NCBI GenBank assembly: GCA_903919145.1
Contig: CAIXGW010000012.1
Coordinates: 1-49,530, forward strand
Length of the DNA stretch: 49,530 bases
Source: an uncultured Myxococcales bacterium
Lineage (GTDB): Bacteria > Myxococcota_A > UBA9042
Direction of reading: 5' to 3'
Part shown: positions 31,489 through 40,953 of the stretch, one piece after another
Layout: the number at the start of each line of letters is the position of its first letter
Position numbering within the stretch: position 1 is the stretch's first letter
Notes under the pieces: generated by a model
Databases searched by the model: none
Told to the model about the DNA's origin: nothing
Seen by the model: only the letters and a program-made list of their open reading frames with translations
Program-made: the position numbers and the translations under genes

Positions 31489-32535
31489 GCCACCGCTGGA
31501 CTTGGGGCCGCCAAACCAGGCCTGCACGCTTCTGGCGAGCTGTTCCAATGAGTGGATATTGCCTGAATTGCCATTGCCTTGGCGGCCCTCTTGGGCGCCT
31601 TCGTACCCGCCACCCGGGTCGGCGCTGAGCTGGGCTGGGTCGGGGCGCAAATGGGCAGGCTCGGCGGCAAACCAAGTGATCTGGCGCTTGGCGTAGCTTT
31701 GGTGCTCGGCGATGAGCAATTCGCCAAGCTGGGCGGCCGGCAGCTGGCCTTGGACCACCCGAGCGGCGTTGCGGTAGCCCAGCGCCTGCAAGCCCGGTGC
31801 CTCCAGCGGCACGCCTGCGGCCAGCAGCTGGGCCACTTCGGCCAGCAGCGGCTCTACCATGGCGGTGGCCCGGCTGGCGATGCGCGGCTGCAGCCACTCT
31901 TTGGTCGGGGTGAGCACGGCCAGGGCGCAGTCCACACGGTCGGGCTGAGCCCGGTGCTCTGCGTGCCACTGCGAGAAGGCCCTGCCGGTGGCGCGATAGA
32001 CTTCCAGGGCGCGGGCCACCCGCTGGCGGTTGGCGGCCGGCGTGGCGGCGGCGTAGACGGGGTCGACGAGCGCCAGCTCCTGATGCAGGGCCCCGGGGCC
32101 GCGCTCCGCCAGCTCTGCCAGGATCTGAGCGCGCACCTGCGGGTCCACGGCTGGAATGGGCGCCAGACCGCGGCGCAGCGCCCGCAGGTACAGGCCGGTG
32201 CCGCCGACCAGCAGCGGCCAGCGACCGCGGCTGTGGATGTCGGCAAGGCAGGCCAGAGCCCACTCTGCCCACTGCCCAGCGGCGGCAGGCTGCTGAGGGT
32301 CCAGCAAGTCGAGCAGGTGAAACGGCGCGGCCGCCCGCTCGGCAGCGGTGGGCTTGGCAGTGGCGGCGTCAAGGCCGCGGTAGAGCTGTGAGGCATCAAA
32401 GTTGACCAGCTCAAGCGGCAAGCCGAGCTGGACCAGCTGCACCGCCAGCGCGGTCTTGCCGCTGGCCGTTGGCCCGCCAAGGGCAAAGACTTTGGGCGGT
32501 GTAAGGCCTTTGGCGCTCAGGTGCGATGAAACCAT
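31477..32535 (-). CDS. miaA: tRNA dimethylallyltransferase
   Basis: The product has 352 aa from ATG 32535, overlapping the end of mutL by 19 bp. MiaA adds a dimethylallyl group to A37 of tRNAs that read codons beginning with U. Visible motifs are the P-loop FALGGPTASGKTALAVQL, the substrate motif NFDASQLYRGLDAATAKPT (usually DSxQVYRxMDIGTAKP), LVGGTGLYLRAL, and the C-terminal LQALGYRNAARVV and SYAKRQITWF. An unusual Gly/Ser/Asn-rich tail extends beyond the core. The gene pair mutL-miaA is common in bacteria, and translation is probably coupled. Confidence 0.95.
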   Translation of the reverse strand: MVSSHLSAKGLTPPKVFALGGPTASGKTALAVQLVQLGLPLELVNFDASQLYRGLDAATAKPTAAERAAAPFHLLDLLDPQQPAAAGQWAEWALACLADIHSRGRWPLLVGGTGLYLRALRRGLAPIPAVDPQVRAQILAELAERGPGALHQELALVDPVYAAATPAANRQRVARALEVYRATGRAFSQWHAEHRAQPDRVDCALAVLTPTKEWLQPRIASRATAMVEPLLAEVAQLLAAGVPLEAPGLQALGYRNAARVVQGQLPAAQLGELLIAEHQSYAKRQITWFAAEPAHLRPDPAQLSADPGGGYEGAQEGRQGNGNSGNIHSLEQLARSVQAWFGGPKSSGGSRR

Positions 32536-34439
32536 TTGCCTATCTCTTCCATGCGCATCTTGGTCCACACCGGCCGGCCATGGGGGCAGTAGGCCGCAAG
32601 GTCAATGCCATCCATCTGCCCCAACAATCTTTGCACATCGCGCACCTCTAGCACATCGCCGGCGCGAAACGCCGCGTGGCAGGCCAAAGTCGCGGCAAAG
32701 CGCTCCAGGCGCTGCTCGGTGGCCCGACCGCGACCGCCGCTGACCAGGCTTGCGGCAATGGTGCGCACCTCCTCGGCAATCTGACTGTCTCGCAGCACTG
32801 CCGGGTAGGCCCGCACCCGCACCAGTCGCTGGCCAGCAGCCTCGACCTCAAAGCCCAGGCGCCGCAACAGCTCTCCCTCTTCTTCTAGCGCCGCCACCTC
32901 GGCAGGGGCCAGCGGCACCGCCAGAGGCACCAGCAGCGCCTGCGAGGCAAAGCCATCTGCACGAAACGACACGACAAACCGCTCAAACAACACCCGCTCG
33001 TGAGCGGCGTGCTGGTCGATCACCACCATGGCGCCGTCGCCCTCGCAGATCAGAAAGCAGCGCCCCACCTGCCCGACAAAGCGCAGGGCCGACCACGATC
33101 CGGCGGCGGCGGGCTCAAGAGGCAGGGGCTGGACCAGCGAACCCGCGGATGCCATAGCCGGATCTGGCCAGAGAGCGCTGAACGGCTGCCGCAGCGGCTG
33201 TTCCTCGGCGGGGCGCTGGGCGGACGCCAGCAGCGGCGTCAGCAGCGGCGTCAGCGACTGCGACTGGGGCGGTGACAGCTGCGCGGACGGCGGCGACCCC
33301 AGCGGCGGCAACCTGGCCGGGCCCGGCGCCGCTGCTTGGTCGGGGCCGGCCGCATCCGCCCCTTGAGCGGCGGCAAAGGGTTGGCGAGCGCTGGCGGGCG
33401 ACCGCAGGGCAACCGCCTCTGCCAGCTCGCGCTTGACCCAGGGTGTCTCTGCCAGCATGGGCCGCACCGCGCGCACCACGGCAGAGAACACCGCACTGGA
33501 GCTGGCAAAACGCACTTCGGTCTTGGCGGGGTGGACGTTGACATCGACCGTACCCGGCGGGCAGGTCACCGACAGCACCCCGACCGGATAGCGACCGCGC
33601 TCCAGCAACGCGCCGTAGGCCTGCGCCGCCGCCTGGGCCAGGGTCCGGTCCGCCACCGGCCGGCCACCGACCAGCAGGCAGAGCTGCCCGGGCCCAGCGT
33701 GGCTCAGCCCCGGCTCTGACAGCAGGCCGCGAACCTGATACTCGCGATCTTCTTGAATCGGATAGAGGCGCTCGGCGATGTCCACCCCCCATACGGCGTG
33801 GACGCGGCGGGCCAGATCGGGCTCTGGCGGCAGCTCTAGCACAGTGCGCTCGCCGTGGCGCAGGGTCAGGTGCAGCTCTGGGCGGGCGAGCGCCAGGGCC
33901 TCGACAAACTTGACCACCTGGCCAAGCTCTGTGGGCGCCGTGCGCAAAAACTTGAGGCGTGCCGGCACGTTGAAGAACAGGTCGGCGACCTCGATGGTGG
34001 TGCCAACAGCACAGCCTGCCGGACTCTCTTGGAGATCGACGCCGCCAGCGCCCGTCAGCCGCACCCCGACCGCGTCCGTGGCCCGGCGGGTGGTCAGGGT
34101 CACCCGTGCCACAGAGAGGATCGAGGCCAGAGCCTCGCCGCGAAAGCCGTAGCTGTGCAGGTCCTCAAGGTCGTCGGCGCTGACCAATTTGCTGGTGGCG
34201 TGGCGGGCAAAGGCCAGCCGGGCATCGCTGGCAGACATGCCAAAGCCGTCGTCGGCCACCCGAATCAGCTGCCGACCGCCCTCTTGCAGGTGGATGACCA
34301 CCCGGCGCGCCCCGGCATCCAAAGAGTTTTCAACCAGTTCTTTGACCACGGAGGCGGGGCGCTCGACCACTTCGCCGGCGGCGATCTGGTTGGCGACACT
34401 GGGGCTGAGCAGGTGGATGCGCTGAAGTTCTTGGGTCAT
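32517..34439 (-). CDS. mutL: DNA mismatch repair protein MutL with endonuclease motif
   Basis: The product has 640 aa from ATG 34439. The N-terminal GHKL ATPase has all its motifs: SVANQIAAGEVVERPASV, VENSLDAGARRVV, VADDGFGM, RHATSKL and YGFRGEALASI. A Pro/Ala-rich linker covers about residues 335-440. The C-terminal dimerisation domain contains the metal-binding nuclease motif DQHAAHERVLFE (D475; pattern DQHAxxExxxxE) and CPHGRP. MutL here is therefore probably the nicking type found in bacteria without MutH. No Shine-Dalgarno is visible. A TATGCT box ends 8 bases before the ATG, so leaderless translation is possible. Confidence 0.95.
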   Translation of the reverse strand: MTQELQRIHLLSPSVANQIAAGEVVERPASVVKELVENSLDAGARRVVIHLQEGGRQLIRVADDGFGMSASDARLAFARHATSKLVSADDLEDLHSYGFRGEALASILSVARVTLTTRRATDAVGVRLTGAGGVDLQESPAGCAVGTTIEVADLFFNVPARLKFLRTAPTELGQVVKFVEALALARPELHLTLRHGERTVLELPPEPDLARRVHAVWGVDIAERLYPIQEDREYQVRGLLSEPGLSHAGPGQLCLLVGGRPVADRTLAQAAAQAYGALLERGRYPVGVLSVTCPPGTVDVNVHPAKTEVRFASSSAVFSAVVRAVRPMLAETPWVKRELAEAVALRSPASARQPFAAAQGADAAGPDQAAAPGPARLPPLGSPPSAQLSPPQSQSLTPLLTPLLASAQRPAEEQPLRQPFSALWPDPAMASAGSLVQPLPLEPAAAGSWSALRFVGQVGRCFLICEGDGAMVVIDQHAAHERVLFERFVVSFRADGFASQALLVPLAVPLAPAEVAALEEEGELLRRLGFEVEAAGQRLVRVRAYPAVLRDSQIAEEVRTIAASLVSGGRGRATEQRLERFAATLACHAAFRAGDVLEVRDVQRLLGQMDGIDLAAYCPHGRPVWTKMRMEEIGKWFHRT

Positions 34440-34461
34440 GGGAGCACAGCATACCACGCGC

Positions 34462-34490
34462 TTGCGGCGCGCCCAGGTGCAAGGGATACT
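34462..34490 (+). promoter_or_regulatory. Predicted promoter of the Cys-rich repeat lipoprotein
   Basis: TTGCGG (34462-34467) and GATACT (34485-34490) are separated by 17 bp. Transcription would begin about 45 bases before ATG 34542. Confidence 0.35.
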
Positions 34491-34541
34491 CGAAGCCAAG
34501 GCGGTGGCGCAAACGCCCTGCCAGACAGAGGATGGACAGCC

Positions 34542-36221
34542 ATGGCAGTGCGGGGATCCTGGCCAGCTTGGATGGCAGCAACAACACCAATTCGTTGGTT
34601 TCCTTTGCGCTGTTGGCCAGGTCAGGAAGCTCGCCCCGGCGAAAGGGCGGCAACGCCCCCGCGGCCGATCGGTCGGCTTGCTCAGCGCGGGGCCGTTTGG
34701 GCCATTTTGGCTTGTCTGTGGGCCCTTGGCTGCTCAGAGGCCGCCCCAGACTCCAGCGCCACTCTGGCAGCTGCTGGCGGGCAGGATGCCGATCCAGACG
34801 CCGTGGCGGCCGATGCTGCAGGCGCGGACGCCGCCAGCCAAGACGACACGGCCGCCGAAGGCACCGACTCAGCGCAACTGGATGGCCAAGCTGAAGATTC
34901 CTTGCTGGACGACACTGCGACCGCCGACACCAGCGATACCAGTTCGCTGGACGCCGAGCCCCAGGATGGTTCTGACCCAGACGCCCTTGGCGCCGACACC
35001 CAGGGCACCGACGCCCTTGCCAGCGACACGGCCGCGACCGATGGGGTGGCTTCTGACAGCGCGGCTTCTGACAGCTCCGTCTCGGACAGCGCCGCTTCCG
35101 ACGCGACTGCGCCAGACGGCAGCGCATCCGATGCCGCGATCAACGACAGTGGCGACGGTCAGTCTCAAGACGGCGGCCCCGATGGCGGCCCACCCCCCTG
35201 CCCCGCGGCGTGCACCGGTGGCTGCGCCAATTCCGTGTGCAAGATCATCAACACGCCAGCGCCCATTTGCCCGACCGGCTGGTCCTGCCTGATTGACTGC
35301 AACGCCCAGAATTCCTGCACGGGCCCCGTAGGCTGCAGTACGGGCGCCTGTACCGTTCTGTGCGGCACCAACGGCGCTTACGGCACCTGCCCGCTGCCCG
35401 TCGACTGCTCTTATGCCAGCCAGTGCGACATCCAGTGCGCTGGCGGCAACAGCTGCGCCGGCGGCGTGACCTGCGGCACCGGCATCTGCAAAGTCGGCTG
35501 CGGCAGCGGTGGAGCTGCCGGTACCTGCAAGGGCGGGGTCAAGTGCACGGCGCAGATCTGCGACATCAGCTGCAGCGGTAGCGATGCCTGCGCCGGTCCC
35601 GTCAAATGCGAAGGCCAGTGCAAGGTCACGTGTGGGGCCGGCGGCGCCTTCAATACCTGCTCCCAGGGCGTGGACTGCAGCAAAGGCAGCTACTGCGACA
35701 TCCAGTGCAGCGGCGGCAATGCCTGCAAGGGCAACGTCAGCTGTGGCACCGGCAATTGCCAGATCGGCTGCGGCAGCGGCGGGTCGTACAACACCTGCCA
35801 GGGCAAGGTCAGCTGCGGAAAAGCCAGCGACTGCACGGTCCTATGCAGCGGCAGCAGCGCCTGCGGCGGTCAGGTCAGTTGCGGCGTGGGTGCGTGCAAG
35901 GTCGCCTGTGGCAAGGGCGGCGCCTTCAACACCTGCGCCGGCGGCATCGACTGCAGCTCTGGGACCTCATGCGCTTTGGAGTGCAGCGGCAGCAGCGCCT
36001 GCGCAGGCCCCGTCCAATGCGGCGCCGGACCGTGCCAGGTCAGCTGCGGCGACGGCGGCGGCTTCAACCAGTGCGCCACCGTGGACTGCGAAGACAGCTG
36101 CGCCTGCGAAGTCGCCTGCAACTCTTCTGGCAGCTGCAAGAAAGTCGCGTGTCCAAGCGGGTGCAGCAACGCCAAGGGCTGCTCTGCCCTGTCAGCGACC
36201 TGCAACCAGTGCAAGCCGTAA
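34542..36221 (+). CDS. Lipoprotein with acidic Ser/Asp linker and six Cys-rich repeats
   Basis: The product has 559 aa from ATG 34542, with GGA at 5 and GAGGA at 9 bases upstream. A long basic N-region (about 45 aa) precedes the hydrophobic core and the lipobox WALGC, so the true start may be later. Residues of about 68-215 are an acidic linker of Asp, Ser, Ala and Thr with recurring SDSAASD-like steps. From about residue 245 to 530 there are six copies of a roughly 46-aa unit with about eight Cys each: C-x-G-x-V-x-C-G-x-G-x-C-x-V-x-C-G-x-G-G, then N-T-C-x-x-G-V-x-C and C-x-I-x-C-S-G. I do not recognise the repeat. The layout (lipid anchor, acidic spacer, disulfide-rich rod) parallels the protein at 1316-4063. 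Confidence 0.85.
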   Translation: MAVRGSWPAWMAATTPIRWFPLRCWPGQEARPGERAATPPRPIGRLAQRGAVWAILACLWALGCSEAAPDSSATLAAAGGQDADPDAVAADAAGADAASQDDTAAEGTDSAQLDGQAEDSLLDDTATADTSDTSSLDAEPQDGSDPDALGADTQGTDALASDTAATDGVASDSAASDSSVSDSAASDATAPDGSASDAAINDSGDGQSQDGGPDGGPPPCPAACTGGCANSVCKIINTPAPICPTGWSCLIDCNAQNSCTGPVGCSTGACTVLCGTNGAYGTCPLPVDCSYASQCDIQCAGGNSCAGGVTCGTGICKVGCGSGGAAGTCKGGVKCTAQICDISCSGSDACAGPVKCEGQCKVTCGAGGAFNTCSQGVDCSKGSYCDIQCSGGNACKGNVSCGTGNCQIGCGSGGSYNTCQGKVSCGKASDCTVLCSGSSACGGQVSCGVGACKVACGKGGAFNTCAGGIDCSSGTSCALECSGSSACAGPVQCGAGPCQVSCGDGGGFNQCATVDCEDSCACEVACNSSGSCKKVACPSGCSNAKGCSALSATCNQCKP

Positions 36222-36355
36222 GGTGACGGTGCGCCGGGCTGGGTACCTGTGGCGAGCTCTGCGCAGGCAAGGTCAGCGCGAGGCGGTGGAGGGCGCGAAT
36301 TCAGCGTGGCAGTTCAGGCGGGATCGGCCCACCGCGGAATTGTTGGCTGCCGAGC

Positions 36356-38896
36356 TCAGTTGACCAGGGCGGCCTGCTGCGAGGCCTGGCGCTGCATGAA
36401 AGGGCCAAAGCCCTGTGGCAACAGCGGCGAGCGCCCCACCTTGTCAGCCGCCAGCTCCTGCCACTCTGGATAGAGCCAGGCATAGGTCTGAGCACTGGCG
36501 CTCACTTGCATGACGTAGGCGCGGGTTGCTGGGTAGGGGATGTTTTCTACAAAGGCGTCGGTCGGCAGGTGCTGCCAGCGCTTGACCCAGTCGCGGGCGG
36601 CATAGGGGCCGGCGTTGTAGGCCGCAGCCGTGACCTGCAGGTTGCCGCGGTAGAAGCTGAGCATTTGCGCCAGGTAGTGGGCTCCGATCGCCAGGTTGAT
36701 CCGCGGCTTGAGCAGCGATGCCGCCCCGGCGTAGGGCAGCTTGTGCAGCTCGGCGACGCTCTTGGCTGACCCCGGCAGCAGCTGCACCAAGCCATAGGCG
36801 CCCGCCTTGGACACCGCGGTGGGCACAAAGGCACTCTCGTGGCGCATGATCGCGTACAGCAAGCTGCGCGAGATGCCGGCGGTCTGGCTGGCAGCCCCCG
36901 CTTCGTCGGCAAAGGCGCGCGGAAACGACTGCCGCCACATCTGCGCCGTCGAGTCGTCTGGCCGGGCGGCGCGGCGGGTGTGGCGCGACATGACGCCATA
37001 GGCCTGGCGGCGCTGGCCATCGATCTCATAGAGGGTCGACAGCAAGTGCACGCCATCTCTGGGCAAGCCGCGGCTGATCTGCTGGCTCAGCAGCCAACGG
37101 GCTTCGCTGCCCATGCCGGCCCGAACCAGCAGCACGGCTTCTTCCAGGGCTTGGTGGCGACTCACCCTCAGGCGCTCCAGGCTTGGCGGCGGCACCTCGG
37201 CGGCTACCGGGCTCGGCGGCGGTCCTTGCAGGCGAGCGGCGCGGTCGGCGTCGATCTCGCGGATGCGGTCCAGCGAGACAATGCCATAGTAGGTCTGCGG
37301 ATAGGTGTTGGCGACGCTGGACCAGGCCTCGAGCGCTGCTTCGGTCTGGCCCATCTGCTGCAGCGCGCGGCCCTGCCAGTAGACTGCCTTGGCGCGCCAG
37401 GGCTGCTGGGCCCCCGTCCACAAATGGCCGTGCTCCCGCTCGAGCTTGACAAATAGTTCTAAGGACTTTGCCCAGCTTCGCGCCAAGAACCGCTGCCAGC
37501 CCAGGCCCCAGATGGCCAGCTCGCGCTCGTCGGCCTCGGGGTGCAGATCGAGCAGCCGCTGCAGCACCTGCTCGGCGTCGCCGGGGCGGTCCAGGTTGTT
37601 GTACAGCCGGTGCAATCGCGCCAGGGTGCGGGCCTGGACGTCCGCCGCTGCCGGGGAGGTCAGGCCTTGGAGCAGGCCGGCCACCTGGCCCAGGGTCTCG
37701 ATGGCGGCCTTGTCATCGCCGACGCGGCCGAGCGCATCGCCCAGGGCAAAGATCGCCCGGGCCTTGAGCAGAGGGTCTTCCAACAGCTCTGCAGCCTTGG
37801 CCAAAGCGGGCGGCGCTTGATCGCGGGTCTTGCGGTCGCGGATCCACAGAGCGCCCTGCACATACAGCCGCAGCCCGCTGCCTTCTTCGGTCACGGCCTC
37901 CGCTTCTCTGAGCCAGCCGCGCAGCTTGTCTGGCTGTACGCCGCGGCGACGCAGAATCCGCTCGATCTGATCGGCCGGGCTGGGCGCCGCTTCAAGCTCT
38001 GCCAGCCGCTTGGCCGCGCGCTGGGCATGAGGCTCGGCGTCGCTGTTCCAGGCATCCAGCAAATAGCGCTGCGCGTCTGCCTGGCGGCCAGAGCGTCTGG
38101 CGACTTCACCGCGCAAGTACGCGTAGTGAGCGGCCTGGTCGCGGCTTAGCAGATTGGGCCGCAGCCGGTCCAGGGCGTCGGCCGCCGGGCCCACCTGGCC
38201 GCGGTCCAGTTCCAGCTGGGCCATCTGCAAAGTGGCGGCATCGCGGGCCACATGCCAAGCCGGCACGGCAGCCAATTGAGCAAGCGCTTCGCCTACATCG
38301 CGGCGGCGCAGCGCCAGATCGGCTAGGTGCTGGCGAGCCCGCTGGGCCAGGGGACCTTTCTGGGCCAAGCGCTGCCACACCCGCTCGGCTTCAGGCCACT
38401 GGCGCAAGCCCTCGTGACCCAGGGCCTGCATCATCAGCGCCGCCTGCGCCATGGCCTGGCTCTGGCTAGAGGCGCCGGCGGGCGGCTTGTCGATGAGGTC
38501 GGCCGCGCGCTGCACCAGCGCCAGCCACTGTCTCTTGCGCCAAGCTTCGGTCAAACCCTTGAACTCGCCAGAGATCTCAGCAAATGGCCGTAGGTCGTAG
38601 AGGTCTTCCGTGGTCGCTGCCGGCACAGCAGCCCCAGAGGGTCCCGCTGCACCAGCCGGTTCGGCCGGTCCAGCAGGGGCCGCCAGCCCCGGCGTGCAGG
38701 CTTCGGGCGGCTCAGGCTGGTCGTCTTCGGGTTCATCGGCGCGGGCCGGTGCGACCAGCCCCAGGGTCAGCGCGCCGGCCATGGCCACCAGCCAAACGGC
38801 CAACTGCCTGACATGGCGCAGCTGTCTCCGCCAGCCAGGCTGGAGCAGGCGCAGACAAGTCGCAGCGATGGCAGCAAGGGCAGGCATCCGCTCCAT
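36356..38896 (-). CDS. Soluble lytic murein transglycosylase-like protein
   Basis: The product has 846 aa from ATG 38896 (ATG 38887 or GTG 38953 are alternatives). The signal peptide ends LVAPARADE. An acidic Pro/Gly linker follows, then a long alpha-superhelix of TPR-like pairs, about residues 100-640, as in Slt70. The C-terminal SLT domain has the catalytic Glu in SLLYAIMRHESAF (E687), AYGLVQLLPGSAKSV, a NLAIGAHYLAQML segment and AAYNAGPYAARDW. These enzymes cleave the MurNAc-GlcNAc bond of peptidoglycan, forming 1,6-anhydroMurNAc. It is larger than E. coli Slt70 (about 645 aa), mainly in the superhelix. It is convergent with the Cys-rich lipoprotein; the 134-bp gap shows no clear terminator. 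Confidence 0.93.
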   Translation of the reverse strand: MERMPALAAIAATCLRLLQPGWRRQLRHVRQLAVWLVAMAGALTLGLVAPARADEPEDDQPEPPEACTPGLAAPAGPAEPAGAAGPSGAAVPAATTEDLYDLRPFAEISGEFKGLTEAWRKRQWLALVQRAADLIDKPPAGASSQSQAMAQAALMMQALGHEGLRQWPEAERVWQRLAQKGPLAQRARQHLADLALRRRDVGEALAQLAAVPAWHVARDAATLQMAQLELDRGQVGPAADALDRLRPNLLSRDQAAHYAYLRGEVARRSGRQADAQRYLLDAWNSDAEPHAQRAAKRLAELEAAPSPADQIERILRRRGVQPDKLRGWLREAEAVTEEGSGLRLYVQGALWIRDRKTRDQAPPALAKAAELLEDPLLKARAIFALGDALGRVGDDKAAIETLGQVAGLLQGLTSPAAADVQARTLARLHRLYNNLDRPGDAEQVLQRLLDLHPEADERELAIWGLGWQRFLARSWAKSLELFVKLEREHGHLWTGAQQPWRAKAVYWQGRALQQMGQTEAALEAWSSVANTYPQTYYGIVSLDRIREIDADRAARLQGPPPSPVAAEVPPPSLERLRVSRHQALEEAVLLVRAGMGSEARWLLSQQISRGLPRDGVHLLSTLYEIDGQRRQAYGVMSRHTRRAARPDDSTAQMWRQSFPRAFADEAGAASQTAGISRSLLYAIMRHESAFVPTAVSKAGAYGLVQLLPGSAKSVAELHKLPYAGAASLLKPRINLAIGAHYLAQMLSFYRGNLQVTAAAYNAGPYAARDWVKRWQHLPTDAFVENIPYPATRAYVMQVSASAQTYAWLYPEWQELAADKVGRSPLLPQGFGPFMQRQASQQAALVN

Positions 38897-39100
38897 GCTG
38901 AACGCGTTTGGCAGGGCTGACAAGAAAACTCCGCGCCGATCCGGTCGCGCCACCCCGCCTGGCAGCCTGTATCCGCTTCAACCCATCCCATTCAACGGGT
39001 TAACCTAGAGACGCCGCAGATCGACCGGTGCCAAAAACGCCGCCGCCCGCTGGGCTGTGGGCACCAACGGGCGGACGACTCATCAGCTATCCATTGGCCG

Positions 39101-40753
39101 CTAGGGGGCTTTTTCGCACTGGGCGTCTTTGATCATCTGCGCCTTGAGCTTCTCAAACTCGACGTCACCGTCATTCTTGATGGCGATTTCGCGGCGGTCG
39201 CGGTCAAAGGCGTTCTGCTCCCAGATCAGGTCCTCGTCATCCTTCTTGCCCTGCTCTGACTTGCCCTGGTATTCCTTAGACAAGCGCACACAGTGCAGCT
39301 CTTTGAGCACCCGCAGGTAGCGGGTCTGGATGGTCCGCGGCTCTGGCAGCATGTCGAACGACGCGTTGTCAATGACCAGCTTGCCATCGGGCTGCTTCTT
39401 GAACTTGCGCAGGGTCCACTTGTCTGCCTCCAGCTTCTTCTTGTCCTGGTCGGGCGGCAGCGGATCGTCGTAGAACAGGATGTTGCGCGGATAGTACCCT
39501 GGGGCCCACAGGTGCACTTCGTAGGTCCAGGTCGACACGGCCACCGTCTTGACCTCGGTGCTGGGGTCGACCTTGACCTCCTCGCCTTCCTTGGGCTTGG
39601 GCGCGGTCTCGAGCTTCTTTTGCAGATCGGCGATCGCCTCGGCAGTCAGACGCTTGCCAGTGCCATCGGCCTGCTCCTTCTCCAGCATCGGCACGCCCTG
39701 CACACTGATGGGCAGAGCGATCTCTTGCAGCACTTTGGTCTCTTTGCCGGTGGCATCTTTGGTCGTAACGGCCTGGGGCCACCAAGTGATAGGGCCCTCT
39801 GGCGGCTTGGCCGGCGGTGGCGGAGGCGGCGGAGGCGTCTCCCCCGGCTTGAGCGGCGGCGGAGGCGGATCGGGGATGAGGGCAGGCGCAGCCTCGCCGG
39901 TGTGTTTGCCCTTCCAATCCTCCTGCGAGACAAAGGCGATAGACCCGGTGCGGCGACCGTCTTCGGACTTGCTCTTGCCGAGCTGGTAGTCGCCAAAGCG
40001 AGTCTCTACCAGCTTGCGGCTGTCTGGCCCGTTGTCGCGAACGCGCTGCACAAATTCGTCTCGCGACTCTTCGTAGCGCTTCTGGACGATGGTGATCCAG
40101 CCGATCTCCTTGGGCCCGTAGCTGAGGTCAAAGGCCCCCATCACCGGCACCATCAGCTGCTGCTCCTCCTCAGCCTTCTGCTTCTTGAGCTTGTTGAGGC
40201 GCATCTGCTCGGTTTCGCACTTGTCCGCCTTGCCCAGCACGTGGCACTGAAAGGCTGCCATGCGCTCTGAGCTGGTGGCGAGGTAGCCGCCCATGCTGAC
40301 GATCACCACCGCGGCAGCGCCCAGGGCGATGACCGGGGTCGGAATTCCGCGGCGCCGCTTGGGCATGGGCGCGTCGTCGTCGCTGACTTTGTGGCCGCCG
40401 GGATGAGGCAAGCGGCCGTCGTCCTCTTCGTGATCGTCGTGGTCGCTGCCGCCGAGCAGGGCTTGGATTGAGTCCTTCTTGGCGGCTGCCGCGGCCGGAC
40501 TGGCTGCCTTGGCGGGCGCGGCAGGCTGGGCTGCAGCCTTAGCGGCTGCCGCGGGCTCGGCTGCGGCCTTAACAGGTGCAGCAGGCTCGGCCGCGGCCTT
40601 GGCGGGGGCCGCAACGGTTTCTGCGGCCGGCGCAGCGGCGACCGTGGCAGCTGCTGCTCCATCGAGCTTCTCGCCGCACTCTGGGCAGAATTTGGCGCCC
40701 GGCAGCAACTTGTGACCGCAGGCAGGGCAGAACTTGGGGCTGGGGTTGGACAT
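39101..40753 (-). CDS. Zinc-ribbon membrane protein with large exported domain
   Basis: The product has 550 aa from ATG 40753, with GAGGA 7 bases upstream. The N-terminus is a double Cys-pair zinc ribbon, FCPACGHKLLPGAKFCPECG (C9, C12, C23, C26). A long Ala/Pro/Lys-rich linker of AAEPAAPVKA-like units follows, then an acidic patch and one membrane segment (VIALGAAAVVIVSMGGYLA). Beyond it lies an exported part of about 370 aa with a charged helix (RLNKLKKQKAEEEQQ), a Pro run and a beta-rich end (YEVHLWAPGYYPRNILFYDD). This resembles other cytoplasmic zinc-ribbon, single-membrane-span proteins of Myxococcota whose roles are unknown. The upstream neighbour is divergent. Confidence 0.8.
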   Translation of the reverse strand: MSNPSPKFCPACGHKLLPGAKFCPECGEKLDGAAAATVAAAPAAETVAAPAKAAAEPAAPVKAAAEPAAAAKAAAQPAAPAKAASPAAAAAKKDSIQALLGGSDHDDHEEDDGRLPHPGGHKVSDDDAPMPKRRRGIPTPVIALGAAAVVIVSMGGYLATSSERMAAFQCHVLGKADKCETEQMRLNKLKKQKAEEEQQLMVPVMGAFDLSYGPKEIGWITIVQKRYEESRDEFVQRVRDNGPDSRKLVETRFGDYQLGKSKSEDGRRTGSIAFVSQEDWKGKHTGEAAPALIPDPPPPPLKPGETPPPPPPPPAKPPEGPITWWPQAVTTKDATGKETKVLQEIALPISVQGVPMLEKEQADGTGKRLTAEAIADLQKKLETAPKPKEGEEVKVDPSTEVKTVAVSTWTYEVHLWAPGYYPRNILFYDDPLPPDQDKKKLEADKWTLRKFKKQPDGKLVIDNASFDMLPEPRTIQTRYLRVLKELHCVRLSKEYQGKSEQGKKDDEDLIWEQNAFDRDRREIAIKNDGDVEFEKLKAQMIKDAQCEKAP

Positions 40754-40953
40754 GGCGAATTCCTCGACTGGAGGGCGGCGCGATCGCGGGGCCAGCGTAG
40801 GCGGACGCGTCGAGCCGGCTGGATGCTGGCAAGCTGCGGCCAATACGTCAACACCCCACCGCTAGAGCCTCGCCCCCAGCGGCCATCGCCCCCACAGGGC
40901 GGCGCCCCCCCAAGCGTTGGACGGCCACCAGCCGATTCTGGCAGGCTAGGGGC

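Noticed and set aside
33855-34541. Upstream part of the 788-aa frame containing the Cys-rich repeat lipoprotein
   Set aside because: It overlaps mutL, which has complete motifs on the other strand. The lipoprotein signal lies downstream of ATG 34542.
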